Source of the DNA: Penelope pileata
Taxonomy: Eukaryota; Chordata; Aves; Galliformes; Cracidae
Assembly: GCA_013396635.1 (NCBI GenBank)
Contig: WBMW01005028.1
Span: 62,001-126,000 of the forward strand
DNA length: 64,000 nt
Direction: 5' to 3'
The notes beneath the pieces are model-generated. The model was given only the letters and a program-made list of their open reading frames with translations, had not been told where the DNA came from and made no database searches. This document shows, one piece after another, positions 35,355 to 47,055 of the stretch (positions are counted from its first letter, which is position 1; every line of letters starts with the position of its first letter). Position numbers and translations under genes: made by a program.

Positions 35355-35878
35355 TATGTAGGTTTCTTTGAGAGTAATGCCTCCTATTTATTTCTGGGGA
35401 AACTGCAACAGTTACAATGAGCTCAATAACACTATTTAATGGAGCAAATTCTCATCTACAAAACACTATTTTTCAATATAGTCACCACCACTAGCTGATT
35501 CGCAAGTCTGCGCTGATTGAGATTTTCTTCATTTTGTGGTGTGAGCGCTGTGCATGACTGTCTGGAATGTGGCTTGTCTTTCATGTCACCACTGCTGAAA
35601 TGCACCACTAACCACCTCACTATCCTCACATTCGCTGTTTGGTTCAGCAAGCACTGATGAATGTCAATAAATGCAATTTTTTCCAAAAGAAGTTCAATTC
35701 TGTGCCTTTGCTTCACATGCACTTCCGTGTCAGATGCCATTTGGTCAGACTGCCCCTCTGCTGCCATCTGTCACATGGTAACATAATGTAATGGAATATT
35801 GGTGGGAAGGCTCAACCTCTACTGCCATACCACCAACATAATAAAATAGGAAGCATTACTTTCAGTGAAGCCCTTGTA
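35355..35878 (-). mobile_element. Internally deleted Galluhop-like mariner (-)
   Basis: This is a 524-bp deletion derivative of the same mariner family, on the minus strand. The terminal inverted repeats are visible as TATGTAGGTTTCTTTGAGAG at the left and TTTCAGTGAAGCCCTTGTA at the right. It keeps the 5' UTR and the N-terminal DNA-binding part of the transposase. Near the sequence that reads LANQ it joins to the last part of the element (gctagtggtggtgactat). The missing part corresponds to roughly 5736-6459 of the full copy and includes the whole catalytic core. The deletion end points differ from those of 20486-21062, so the two derivatives arose independently. Confidence 0.9.
35456..35767 (-). 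pseudogene. Truncated mariner transposase, HTH part only
   Basis: This is a 103-codon frame starting MAAEGQSDQMAS, which matches the N-terminus expected of this transposase family. Residues about 19-62 cover the helix-turn-helix region (IELLLEKIAFIDIHQCLLN, then RIVRWLVVHFSSGD). Compared with the copy at 5530, the VYRD residues before QT are deleted in frame. After about residue 90 (QRRLANQ) the internal deletion joins to the element's 3' part (VVVTILKNSVL). No catalytic Asp remains. In principle it could bind the element ends without cutting, but there is no evidence of expression and neutral survival of a short frame is the simplest explanation. Confidence 0.75.
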
Positions 35879-36446
35879 CGTTTGAAGTGTAGCTCCCAGC
35901 CTGCAATTGCAAAATGATCTTAAGATATGGCCTAGACACACTGCAACGATATTTCTTCCTCTGTTTCTCTTAGCATCCCTAAGAACTATATCTTTTTCAG
36001 TTTTTGCTTTATCTGACTTCCTAAAAGAAAGAAAAAACAATGTCAAGGTTGAGATGCAGCATATTATTTAATTATATGTGCATTTGAAACTCACAGGTAT
36101 TAACAGGCACACAGAGGCCAGACTTTTGTTCAGCTGGGTCATATATGCATAATTTATAACAATCTACTTTATATTTTTCCAGCATTTCAACTGAGAATAA
36201 TATGTCGATGCAATAAGAGCAGTATGAGTAAAAACATCTCACTCATTTTCAGCCCCTGAAAGATTAAATATCTGTACAAAGTAGGTATTAAATTCTTCTA
36301 TAGACAATGTCAATGGCCACTACAAGAGGTATTGTCAACAGCCAACATAGATACATATTTTTGGATGTTTTGTATTGTTCACTGACAGGACCTAATTTAT
36401 CTTCCCTTAACAAAGGGTATCTGCTTATCTGTCGGACACCTAACTG

Positions 36447-36716
36447 TCAGCTGAGCAATGTTAGATGAGTATCTCCCTGAATGTGTAGTACATGCTTTAT
36501 TAGAATAAAGGAGTAGTATTTACAAAAAACTCCCACGGCTGTGACTATGTCAAGTAATAGCGATGTCTCAGTTACTCCACTTCTTTCATTAGCAGTTTCC
36601 TTTTCTTCAATCTTTCCTGTTTGTTTGGAAGCATTTTTCTTTATGCGAGCTATGATCATCAAGCAAGTTGCACAGAAACACAGAGTTGCAAAGAAATAGA
36701 CAGTGCTGGTGGTCTC
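36447..36716 (-). other. Open frame with one hydrophobic segment, doubtful exon
   Basis: On the minus strand the frame opens after TAA at 36717-36719 and stays open for 89 codons. It reads VYFFATLCFCATCLMIIA, a run of 18 mostly hydrophobic residues, and then RIKKNASKQTGK and an acidic/polar stretch. This is the pattern of a single membrane helix followed by a positively charged cytoplasmic side. The first Met is at 36662, inside the hydrophobic part. I do not recognise the family. The minus-strand sequence upstream is purine-rich and lacks a pyrimidine tract, which argues against a splice acceptor. It may be chance. Confidence 0.15.
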
Positions 36717-39700
36717 TTACTTGGGCAGCTCTCTCCTACTGCTTTTCCTTTTACTCTCTGTCTCTCTGTTTTTTGAGATAGCTGGAAGGTATCATTTGAT
36801 GCATACAGCAATAACTGAGGCCAAATCGAGTTCATCATGATAGAGTTGTAATTGTTAATGACAATACATGTTTAATCCAATTCATACTCCAGTCTGCTAT
36901 GATATTTGTTGTTTATTGGAACAGAGAAATGGACAATGTTCTGCATTAATGCTTGTAAAATGCTCTACTTAACTCTCTGCCATAGGGATGCTTTTCTTCC
37001 ATACATGTTTCTGTAAGTTTTTCTTACACTTTCTTTCTTTTTTCTTTCTCTGGGTTTAACACTTAATATAACTTGATTTATTCACCTTTCATACAGAAAT
37101 TGTATTTTGAAAAAGAAATAAAAAATATCATTTTAACTACAAATATCAACTTTATTTTGATGTAATTTTAACCTATCTTTTTAGCCTAAAAGGCTTAACA
37201 TAAAGGTTAAAGCTTCTCCCTTTTTTATTTTTCCCCTTCCCTGGTGAACAAGGAGAGAGACAAAAAAAAAAGGTGAGAGTTAGAGGAGAAAACTACTTTT
37301 AAACATTTACTTTAGTCAGTGGAAGGTGTGGTTTTCTCGTTTCTGGTACCATGCTACTACATTCTGAATGACATACATTAGGAAACAGTTGCAAACCACA
37401 GCAAAGTGGGAGAAAATACAAAATCAGTTATTCAAATTGAAGGTAGAATAAGGGCACAGGTCAAAATACATAATAAATAAGTAAAAATAATTGAATATAT
37501 GTTATCAAATAATGTTTTCAAAGGAATTTGGGCAAATTGCTATGTAATATTTATTACATGTAACAAACATGATTAGTAAAAGTAAAATATTCACCAGGAA
37601 TTCAGAAACAGACATAAGGCCTGGAATGTAAGTGTAAACTCCTTAGCATCCATAAAGTTTGTACTTTATCTGGTGTTCTAGCAAGTCTACTACATAGAGC
37701 TTTGATATAATTTTTTGTTTTCTTGCTTCTTAAGTTTATCTACGAATCACATTTAAAGAGGCAGATCTGTAGAACACTTTTTGTGAAACTTTAGTTAACC
37801 AACTCGAAGTAGGTATGACATTCCTGATAAAGCAAATGTACTTGTTATTTTTTTTGTCCTTGTTAAGTGATTGAATTTTTTATCATCAATATGCAATTTA
37901 CTAGACTATTCTTTCCTTAGAAAGTGAATTAGAAGTTAAACATGATAGTGATTCTTTTTGTTGTTGTGTGCTTTGAAGTCACTGAGATTTCACCACATAC
38001 TTCAAGTATCTCTATGCATCTCTATGATAATCTCCTTTTAAATTTAAAAAATCGCATTAATGACAATATATATAAACTGCTGAGATCTTGGCTCCATTCA
38101 TGTTCCACTGAACAGAAGTCTGGATGAATTTCAACTGCCATTTTCTGGAGTAGTTCCTCACTTGTTGTCTCACAATTATCATTACAACAATAATAGAATT
38201 GTGGTTGCATGCAACAGTCTTTGCTTTTCATACAGAAGGAATGAACGCCGATCAAATAATTTAAAATACAACTATAGAAAATGTTAGGACAGGCCTACTC
38301 TCCTAACCCTAGATTAATGGGCCTACTTGGGATAAATTCCTGCAAGTGAAGTGGTTGTAGTGAAGTACATGTGTTACAGATCTCAGCTTTGTACATAGAA
38401 CAGAAACAAGCCATATTTTGGCACTGATTTAAGGGAAAAAAAAAAGAAACAAAAAAAACCTCAAGCAAACAGACAAAGAAAAAACCAACAAGAAACCTGA
38501 CCACTGTTGAAGATTATTGTGATTATAGGATACTTAATATTTTTACTTAATATTTTTTACACTTCTGTAGTGGGAGTGCAATGAAAACTTGATATAATTC
38601 ATTATGCAAATAACTATTAAAATTGTTATCCTGAAACTACATAGTTCAACACTTGATTTTATGTAAGAAAATGGATTGGTTGCTTCTGGCAATGTTAATG
38701 CAATTGCCATTGGCTTAATTCGTAGCATGAAGATCTGCAAGGCTGTGTCCTGTGATAGTTGCCTTCTTGTTTTACCATTGTTAAATTGTAATTATAGTTT
38801 TGGAAAACCATATGTTTGGGGACATTAATGGTGACAGCAGAATCTTGACAAAATTCTGGTTGCTTAGCTACAACTGGATGAAACAAACTACTAGAAGAGC
38901 TGTAGAAGCATTTGTTTTTCAATGAGTACATTTAAATGAAATAGGAACTGTGTTGTGACTGTTATTGCTTGCTCTTTCAGAGTCACTAATATGCTGTCAA
39001 GGGAAGTTTTCGGATAGTGCAAACTTCTTTTCCCATGAAAATAACAGATTAGAAAGTGTGGAAAATGTTATCAATTTGTGCCAAGAGGCTTTTCTTTAAA
39101 CTTTATTTCGATTTTTGAAATGTTGATTAGCGATATTGAGAACACTTTCAGAATTATGTGACTTTGAATATGAAGATTTCCTCTGGTTTAGGTTTCTAAT
39201 ATTAAAATAAATGTAAAATCGGGTATTTTTAATAGAAATAAACCTTATCAACTGATGCAAAGATGTTTTTCTCTCTAATATGACTCACTTAATATTCAAA
39301 AATGTTTTCATGGCAAACTAAACTTTAATTTTAAGATTGAAATTGCCTACAAATCATTTTTTCATTACCGGTCAGCCTACAGACCTGAAGATCTAATTAC
39401 ATTGGTAAGTTCTGATTCATAGCTTTCTCCCTGGATGGGACTTTGTATTCCACACTTGCTTTAGCAAAAGGTCAATAAGTACTGAATTAATGCAAGAACT
39501 TTGAATTGATGCGTATGGCCTCCCTATTGTTCTAGAATAAAGAACATACAAACGTATGATTAATCAGGAACTGTGTTTTTTGTTGTCAATGATTTGTTGA
39601 AGCCAAACATATCAGTTTCAAATTTTAATTATCTCTTATTTGTAATGTTATTATTCAACTGTAATCAAAATTAAACTGAGACAAGACAATAATTCAAATG

Positions 39701-41331
39701 AGGCCAATTAATAAATAAAACTTGCCGTCTGCCATTATAAAGCCTTATAGAGCTTGCTTATAGCTTACACACTGGCAGTTCTTTCCTTATATATAAGTGA
39801 GTGTTAATTTCCTTCATCAGACCAACATTATCGTATGAGAACAAATTAATATTTTGGCATCTTATTAAACCACTTGGCTGTAATTCTACGGTTGTATACA
39901 GGAGAAAATATAGGAAATTAAGATGCAGGAATGTTCAAACATTTATCAATGCAATAACACTACCATAGTCATATAACTTGTAATCTCTAGTCTTTTCATT
40001 TTAAACACAATTTGTGGGCCAGTTCTGGGAAACATTTCTTTCTCTCTTCTGCAAGGATCCCAATGTGATTTTCCCCATTTCTTCTGCTTCATTAGGCGTG
40101 CTGAATAATCTAATGTTAGGGACAACATTTCCAGTATTCTGATATTTCCCTTTTGGTAAAGATTATAGCACTGAAGTTTTTGAGGTGAGAATGACATTGT
40201 GTTCATTAGAAGGATCATACACATTTTTGTGCTTTAATTCAGTAGATTTAATTGTTAAGTACCTAACATTATCAGAAGCTTTTCCCTGTGTCCACATATA
40301 AGCAATCATTGCTTAAACTGTATCCTACCAGATTTTTATTAATAAAGTTGCCTCACATGAACAGATGTTGCAGTATTAGGTATCAGACTTGAATCTTTTC
40401 CATATTTTCGATTAAATAGCTCCAATTAAATTAAAAAAAAATCAAAAACTGAACAACCAAAACCACCACCAACAAAAAATCGTATAAGCAAAAGAGGAGA
40501 CAATGTTAAACTTTTATCATGGATGGGGACATGGATGTCCTTGTCAAAGCTCCATTCTCTTGAATATGATTTCTGACAATACTTTTTATTATTGATGAAA
40601 GCTTATATACTTTTTGTTGTTTACACAAGAACATTACTGCAACAAATTCAAGGTACAGGTCTCTGTGCAAGAGAGAGTAGCTGAGCAAAGATGATTACAG
40701 AAGTACTATTATTTCCATTTACAGCTTGATAGTTATCAACCAGATGAGTTTTTGCCATTGAGAAATCTAGGTTCTCAAGGAGATGCCAAGTGATAGAATT
40801 ATTCCCAGTTTGAGCTTAATGATGACATTGATCAAAATGTTAATTTATGTAGATTCACCAGGACATGATGATTATGATGATAAGGCCTCATGATCGGAAC
40901 TTCCAGAGTAAATGTACTGAAATGATAAATGCATATATCCCAATCCGAAGAAATGTATTTAGCATTACAGTTAATGTTTCATACAGCCCAACTTCATTAA
41001 GCACAACTCAACTAATGGCATCATGGATTTGTTTCATTTTATTAAATTGCATTAATTGGGGAAGTGCATTGAAAGCTGATTGTGAAGAAATTTTCTTTTC
41101 TCTGGAATAACTTAAAAAAAAAAAGCATAATTGGATTAATTTGTCCTTTTTCTCCCTATTAACTCAGAGCATGATGATTCTTTCTCAACTCTATGTCATG
41201 AACTACTTTGTGTATAACATGATTCTCATTAACCAAGTTAATTGTAGGGGTTTTAAGTGAGAACATTCACAGGCTGGACCAATGCCAGTTCATTCCTTTC
41301 CAATCATATTAAATACCATCTCTCCAGAGAT

Positions 41332-41354
41332 ACAGGCCTTTGTTAAAGGCCTGT
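41332..41354. repeat. Perfect 10-bp hairpin
   Basis: ACAGGCCTTT at 41332-41341 is followed by GTT and then the exact reverse complement AAAGGCCTGT at 41345-41354. The stem is perfect and has a 3-nt loop. There is no T-run to suggest a terminator, which would not be relevant in a vertebrate genome in any case. Its role is unknown. Confidence 0.9.
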
Positions 41355-43363
41355 GTTACCATTATTCTTTATAATGTTAAAAGAAGCAATCAACAAGATC
41401 TTGCCATGGTTTCTTAAATTATTCAGGCCTGATCCATTGTATCAACCTACAATGTTTGTTGCAAAATTGTTGTCTTCTGAGCTCTGATTGTGATAATGAG
41501 GCTCTGCAGGATACATGTGATTCATAGTGATGTCTCTGAGCTCTTAAAAACATTGTTGTGCTGCATCTAATTATAGGAACAGATTCTACAAACAGTTGAA
41601 AATCACACAATTTGCATGTAATTATGAGTATTATGTAGATTGGAAGGGGATATGTGGCTTTAATTATGCAGAAAGAGTAGGTCTTTCTAGTATTAACCTT
41701 TTGTTGTCCAGGATTCCTAGAAGTTGAAAGTTTATATTCACGTTAAAAAGCAGCTTAAAAATCATACTGGGAAACAACTGCTTTTGCATTTTTCTGTGTG
41801 ATGTGCCAAAGGCACTCTCTTTTTAGGACCATGCCTGCCAATGAATTAACAGTAAAATTATTACACTGAAGATAAAAATAAATGAATAGTATATAGTAAT
41901 CCTTGCTATTAAGTGATAATTTTTACGTATTTAAAAAGAAAAAAGCTAACAGTAACTTTTTCAAATACGTAGGTTTCCAAGGAATTATAAACTTTTCCAA
42001 GGTGAACTGTTGGTCCATTTCCGCATTGGGAAACAGAGCTTTTCAATGGTGTGCTGCTCAGGTGAGTTTCCCAACAGACACATAAATCTGTCTACAGCAG
42101 GGGCACAAACACATCTGAATTGGCTTTCTTAATGATAAGCAGAACAAGATGCAGCGTGTGCATGGTGCAGAGCTCCTGGAGCTGACTGGATGTGAATCAG
42201 CTTGGGTCTGACTGCGGGCTAAGCCACATTTGTGCAGCAGTGCATTCAAGCTAGTAAAGATAGCTGTGGAGCAGAGCTTGTTAGGTCAGGCATAGAGCTG
42301 ATCTGCACCATGTGGATTTACTGACTTGCATCTCTGCTCAGAGTTCTCTATGCCATACTTTGTGCATAGCAGAGACAGACTGATAAATAAGCTATTCCGT
42401 CTGGAGACTGCGGGTGAACATGTAGAATTAACTCGGCTTTGTAAATTTGTCAGCTGACATAAGCAACTACACACCCCAGTGATTCAGGAGAAAGCCTACC
42501 CCATGGTAAATGTCAATGGGCCATTTACAGCCAAAAGGAACGTACAGTGACAGTCTCTTCCTCCACGAATTTCTGTTGTTTCTGGAGGATTAAATAGGTC
42601 ATAGGTTAAGTATTTGCTGCAAGGAAAATCTATATATCTAGAAAACTGCTTGTATGCGTGAGAAACAATTATAGTAAAGTAATGATACAACCGCCATTGA
42701 ATTCACTATACTAGTAAAGATGAGTGAATGCTCCTATACTGAAGCAAGTGAGTTTTCATTCTAGTCCAGGAAGTGTTAACAGTACAGATATCCTGGCTTA
42801 GACTCACTCCGCTTATTGCATCAGTGCATTTGTTTCAGTGTTAACTTTTCCCATTATAAAAAAGTTGCAGTTTATCTCCACTTTCACTTTCTATAACTTA
42901 CAAGATATGTAATTAAATAAAAATATATAAATGTAACAATAATCATTTCTATTCCTAGAGAAAACTACAGACAGAAAAACTTAGCTTGCCGCATATCTGT
43001 GGTCCAATCACTATGTCTAAGTCACAATGAATCTTTCCTGAGAGTGAGGGGCACATGAGTTCTCAATTTTCAAACTCTTTTAAATGCAAAGAATGCTTCA
43101 AAAAGCTTACAACTTTACTTTTAAATGATTCTGAAGACATCAGGGGGGAGGTCAATCCGCATTACAGCATAATTAATACAAATATGTGAGGTTCAAAACA
43201 TGCTAACATGTCAACAACAAACTATTGTTGTTGTGTCAAATATCTAATATCTTAGTTTGCTAGCATGATGTAGATACCTCTATGAAATTCTGTGAAATAC
43301 TACAAGATCATCTGATAATATCCATTATCCCTGAAACTATACCACTTGATATCAGTTGCAATC

Positions 43364-43552
43364 NNNNNNNNNNNNNNNNNNNNNNNNNNNNNNNNNNNNN
43401 NNNNNNNNNNNNNNNNNNNNNNNNNNNNNNNNNNNNNNNNNNNNNNNNNNNNNNNNNNNNNNNNNNNNNNNNNNNNNNNNNNNNNNNNNNNNNNNNNNNN
43501 NNNNNNNNNNNNNNNNNNNNNNNNNNNNNNNNNNNNNNNNNNNNNNNNNNNN
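43364..43552. other. Assembly gap (189 N)
   Basis: There are 189 unresolved bases. The right flank is CR1 ORF2 sequence on the minus strand, so the gap probably holds the rest of a CR1 copy. The true length may differ from the number of N. Confidence 0.98.
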
Positions 43553-43640
43553 CCAGTTCTCAACCCACCTCACAGTCCACTCATCTATCCCACATTTTCT
43601 CATCTTTGCTATCAGGATGTCAATCATTATATCCCTATAA
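43553..43640 (-). mobile_element. CR1 LINE fragment at the gap edge (-)
   Basis: On the minus strand this reads DILIAKMRKCGIDEWTVRW followed by VENW. It corresponds to the CR1 ORF2 stretch KLDKYGFDGRTTRWIRNW in the copy at 23898. CR1 translation would continue leftwards into the N gap. The upstream limit near 43640 is uncertain. No ATTCTATG tail is visible to the left of the gap, so the 3' part lies in the gap or is missing. Confidence 0.75.
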
Positions 43641-46600
43641 TTTTTCGTGTTAGCAATGTATACAAATACACTAAGAACTGTGTGATTCAGGATTGTGTGA
43701 ATTGTATGGTAACATACACAATCAATGAGGTATGTTGCTGTGCAAAGCAGCACGTATCATCAGCTCGAACTGCCTTTACTCATATCTTGAATTCTTGAGT
43801 AGCAGTGCACAAGAAAAATTGAAAAGCTGTTTAACATTTTGCTGAATTTTCATTTTTTTTTTCAAGGTATAACCGCATTGCCAGCCTCTAACTTGTTTTT
43901 GAGCAAAAAGATTTTATAAAATATTCATCTTGAAATTCAAAACCCCACAGTTCTGAATAAAACATATCTAGAACAACATCTCCAGGTAGAGATGCTTCCA
44001 AAAGTGTTGTGGTTTTATTTTTCTTTTTTTCAAGTTACAGTTTAGGCAGCTGTCATATGATAAGTATAAAATGACAAAAAAGAAAGACAATATATCCCTT
44101 AAATGTTCGGGTATTCTATTATTTATATGAATAATATGACAATTAGGTTAATAAGTAAATTGTACAAGAGAGGGTGGGTAGATGACTTCACAGATATTTA
44201 AAAGACAGAATCTCAGAACCCTAAACCTGATGCCATCTATCCCAGAGCTGAGTCTTTTATCAGCTAAATGTCCAGGACTAAAATGCTGCATGAAGCCTGA
44301 GGTGCCGTTTCTGAGCAGTGCCACCAAAGTCCAGGCAAAAACTTCAACTACAAAACATCTGTCTCACACAGCTTTTCACACAACTGAGAGCAGTTTAACC
44401 TATCTTTTGATAAAATTCTTGGCATTATTTTTATTGCTTTGTTGCACCCATCCAGGATTGCACACTGTCTCTGCAGTCAAAAATTAAATGAAGAATTGAT
44501 GTTAAATCTATCTCTCTGCTTCTCTTTTGAACTTACTTCTTCATTAGGTGGGAAAGTTTAACCACCAGAAAAGTCAATACTTTGGGACAAACTGTGCGCA
44601 TCTTTTTGTTGGAGGCATTCCTTTTTTATGCAAATGACTAGAAACTGTAGAAGACTTTCAAAGTCGGTGATGCTTCATCCCAAGTGAGTTAATGTTAACT
44701 TATCCCATACACTCGTGATAAATATTGATCTTTTTTCTTGCTATTGGCACAAATACTTCTTTTTTCATAGGAAGTGGCATATCTTTCACTCAGAAGTCTA
44801 GGAGCCACTGAAAGGATGCTAATTATGTCAGTCTCCTATGAGACATGAAAGCATACAGTTTCAGATAAAAAAAAAAAAGCAAAAGAAGGAGCTAGGTTTC
44901 CCGATTCTTGGTGAATGATGGCTGGGGTGAATGATGCCTCAGTGGGGCTGCAGGAGATGAATAACTTCTATTATCCCCCTGACCACAGCTTGTATGAGAA
45001 AGGACTGACCTCATCAGACACCTACCACTAGCAGAGCCCTGGCTATGAGTGTCAGGTAGGTATTTCACTTCAGCCAAGAGCACTGCTATGCCTTTCACTC
45101 CTCTTCTTGCGACATTTTGAGATATTTAGATAACAGAAAGCACTGCCAGACTTATCAAGATTGTGAATTCTAGCAGTGCCTTATTTAGGGAACACTGATT
45201 GTCATCTCAGATCTATTTGCTGTCCAAAAGAAATGCTTTTTAATACAGTACCACATCTCTTTGCAGATGCATCCTTGGAAGATTTTTAATGTCCACTTGT
45301 GCCAGTGATGTATCACAGTTAAGATATCCACAACAGGATTATTGCTGACTGTTTACATTAGTGAAGAACATAACAGAGAGCTCCCATTGCACATCCAGAT
45401 AATGTGCTTCCTAAAATCTCTGAAAAGTATATGAAAATAATTTTATTCAAACATACTAAATAAAGAGCCTGAAACTTGCTTGTAATTTCTCAAACTACAC
45501 TGAAACCCAAAGTAACCAGCAAGGTTTTTCTAGATATTTTGCACCAGCAACTCCTTCCATGAGACAGTATGTCCTCTTTAAAGAACAGATGTTAGACCAG
45601 ACACTTGTGGAAACAGGCTATGCATTTCATGTAAAAGTTTGAGATATCATGAGAGAAAATAGTGGTGCTTTCTGTATTAGCAGGCTACAGTGGGTGAGCA
45701 CCACTGTTTTGTCTGATAATTTTATTTAATTTTATTTTGGAAAACGGAACTGTAAGTAAGAATATACATGGGACTGAGCACACCTGGACTGGAAAAAGAG
45801 ACCAACTGATTAGTGAGCAGACTAAAAGCTTCTTGTACTTTGTTAGACTATACAAAATGATGGCAGCGCTTGGCCCTCAGATATTGGGTGTGGGCTTCTC
45901 ACGTCTCCCACTATTCTTCAGCCATGGCCAAACCATAAGTCGAATGGATGAGGTGAAGAAAGAAGTTGCTATCTCCAAGACACTCAAAAATGGGTACAGA
46001 AAGGAAGAAGGGTATATGAACTATTGTTTAATTAGTCCTAGCTGAGATCAATCCTTTTTGGTCTCCTTCTCTTAAGTCATATGCTTAGGTTGTTCAGCTG
46101 AGCATTTCACCTGGTAATGTGTAAGAGAAAGCACAAAAATCCCTAAATGGAAGTGGGAACAACTTGCTCGGAGTAGTTTTCAGTAAGTAGATACTCTTAT
46201 TTGACTGGATTATTTCATCAAGAAGGCCTAAGCATTTTTAGACAGGTTAATAAAATCTAGTGTGGTTTTGCATCTTATTTTTGACAGGAATAAGACTTTA
46301 AACCATAGTAACAAACTGTAATAGTCATTAGTCACCCAGCTCATAAATGTGTGTGATAGGAGAAGAAAATTGCTGATAATGCATCTAAGTGGCAAATTAA
46401 AAAGGGAGACCAGCTGCCATCCTTGTGGTATCATAGTTTTGTGTTCTGTCATGCAACAAATACAAATTAATTATTCTGTGTACTTCTAAAAGAGATTATC
46501 ACTTTCTAGAGAAAAAAAATTGTTGATCTCTTATCTCTTAGCCATTTTTAATGCAAAACTTCAACCTATCATTTTTGGAACTGAAACGATGTTTCACTTC

Positions 46601-46902
46601 TAGCTTAACTCCATTTTTCCTTATCTTTGTCACTGCCACCACATACGTTTTACAAAATCTATAGCGGAAGTCTCAAAAATCACTCAAGAAATTTTTTTTT
46701 TTTGTGAGTTTAGTAGATTCAAGAAAGTTCCATTTAGTTCAGAAACTAAAAAAGAAACGTAAAACAGGACTGATGTTTTAGAAAAGGACTTGAAAGTTCA
46801 CGTTCATCCTTCTTAATACACAGAAGATGAATCTAAAACTAGAGAATTAGAGATTTATGACTGTTTAACTCTGCAGATCTGCAAATCTTATTTCGACCTT
46901 TT
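43641..46902. other. Unique DNA, no gene seen
   Basis: Frames of 101-102 codons at 44182-44487 and 45737-46045 (plus) resemble no family I know and lack clear splice or promoter context. A run of twelve A lies near 44868. No transposon is recognised until the CR1 end at 46903. Confidence 0.5.
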
Positions 46903-47055
46903 TCATAGAATCATAGAACGGCTTAGGTTGGAAGGGACCTCAAGGATCAAGTTCCAACCCCCCTGCCACAGGCAGGGCCACCAACCTCCAGGTCTGGTAC
47001 TAGATCAGATTGCCCAGGACCCCATCTAACCTGGCCTTGAACACCTCCAGGGTGT
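46903..47055 (-). mobile_element. CR1 LINE 3' fragment (-)
   Basis: The left end shows two reversed tail units (TCATAGAATCATAGAA) followed by the reversed CR1 3' UTR (ggttggaagggacctcaagg … ccaaccccc). The last ORF2 residues read TLEVFKARLDGVLGNLI on the minus strand. It is cut at about 47055, so only the final 17-18 codons and the UTR are present. The UTR differs from that of the 25-kb copy, indicating another CR1 subfamily. Confidence 0.92.

Larger units (their letters stand above)
35879..43363. other. Unique DNA, no convincing gene
   Basis: This 7.5-kb stretch has no recognised repeat. Two spots are described separately: a minus-strand frame with a hydrophobic segment (36447-36716) and a 10-bp hairpin (41332-41354). 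The segments 39650-39830 and 40860-41700 are low in CpG and rich in TAATTA, ATTTGCAT and similar motifs, as in vertebrate conserved noncoding elements, but conservation cannot be judged from one sequence. The 42060-42480 segment is richer in GC without a coding pattern. A good donor-like CAG|GTGAGT lies at 42059-42067. Confidence 0.45.

Noticed and set aside
43282..43798. Frames of up to 150 codons spanning the first gap
   Set aside because: They are made of unknown residues through the N run; only the minus-strand CR1 piece to the right has real content.
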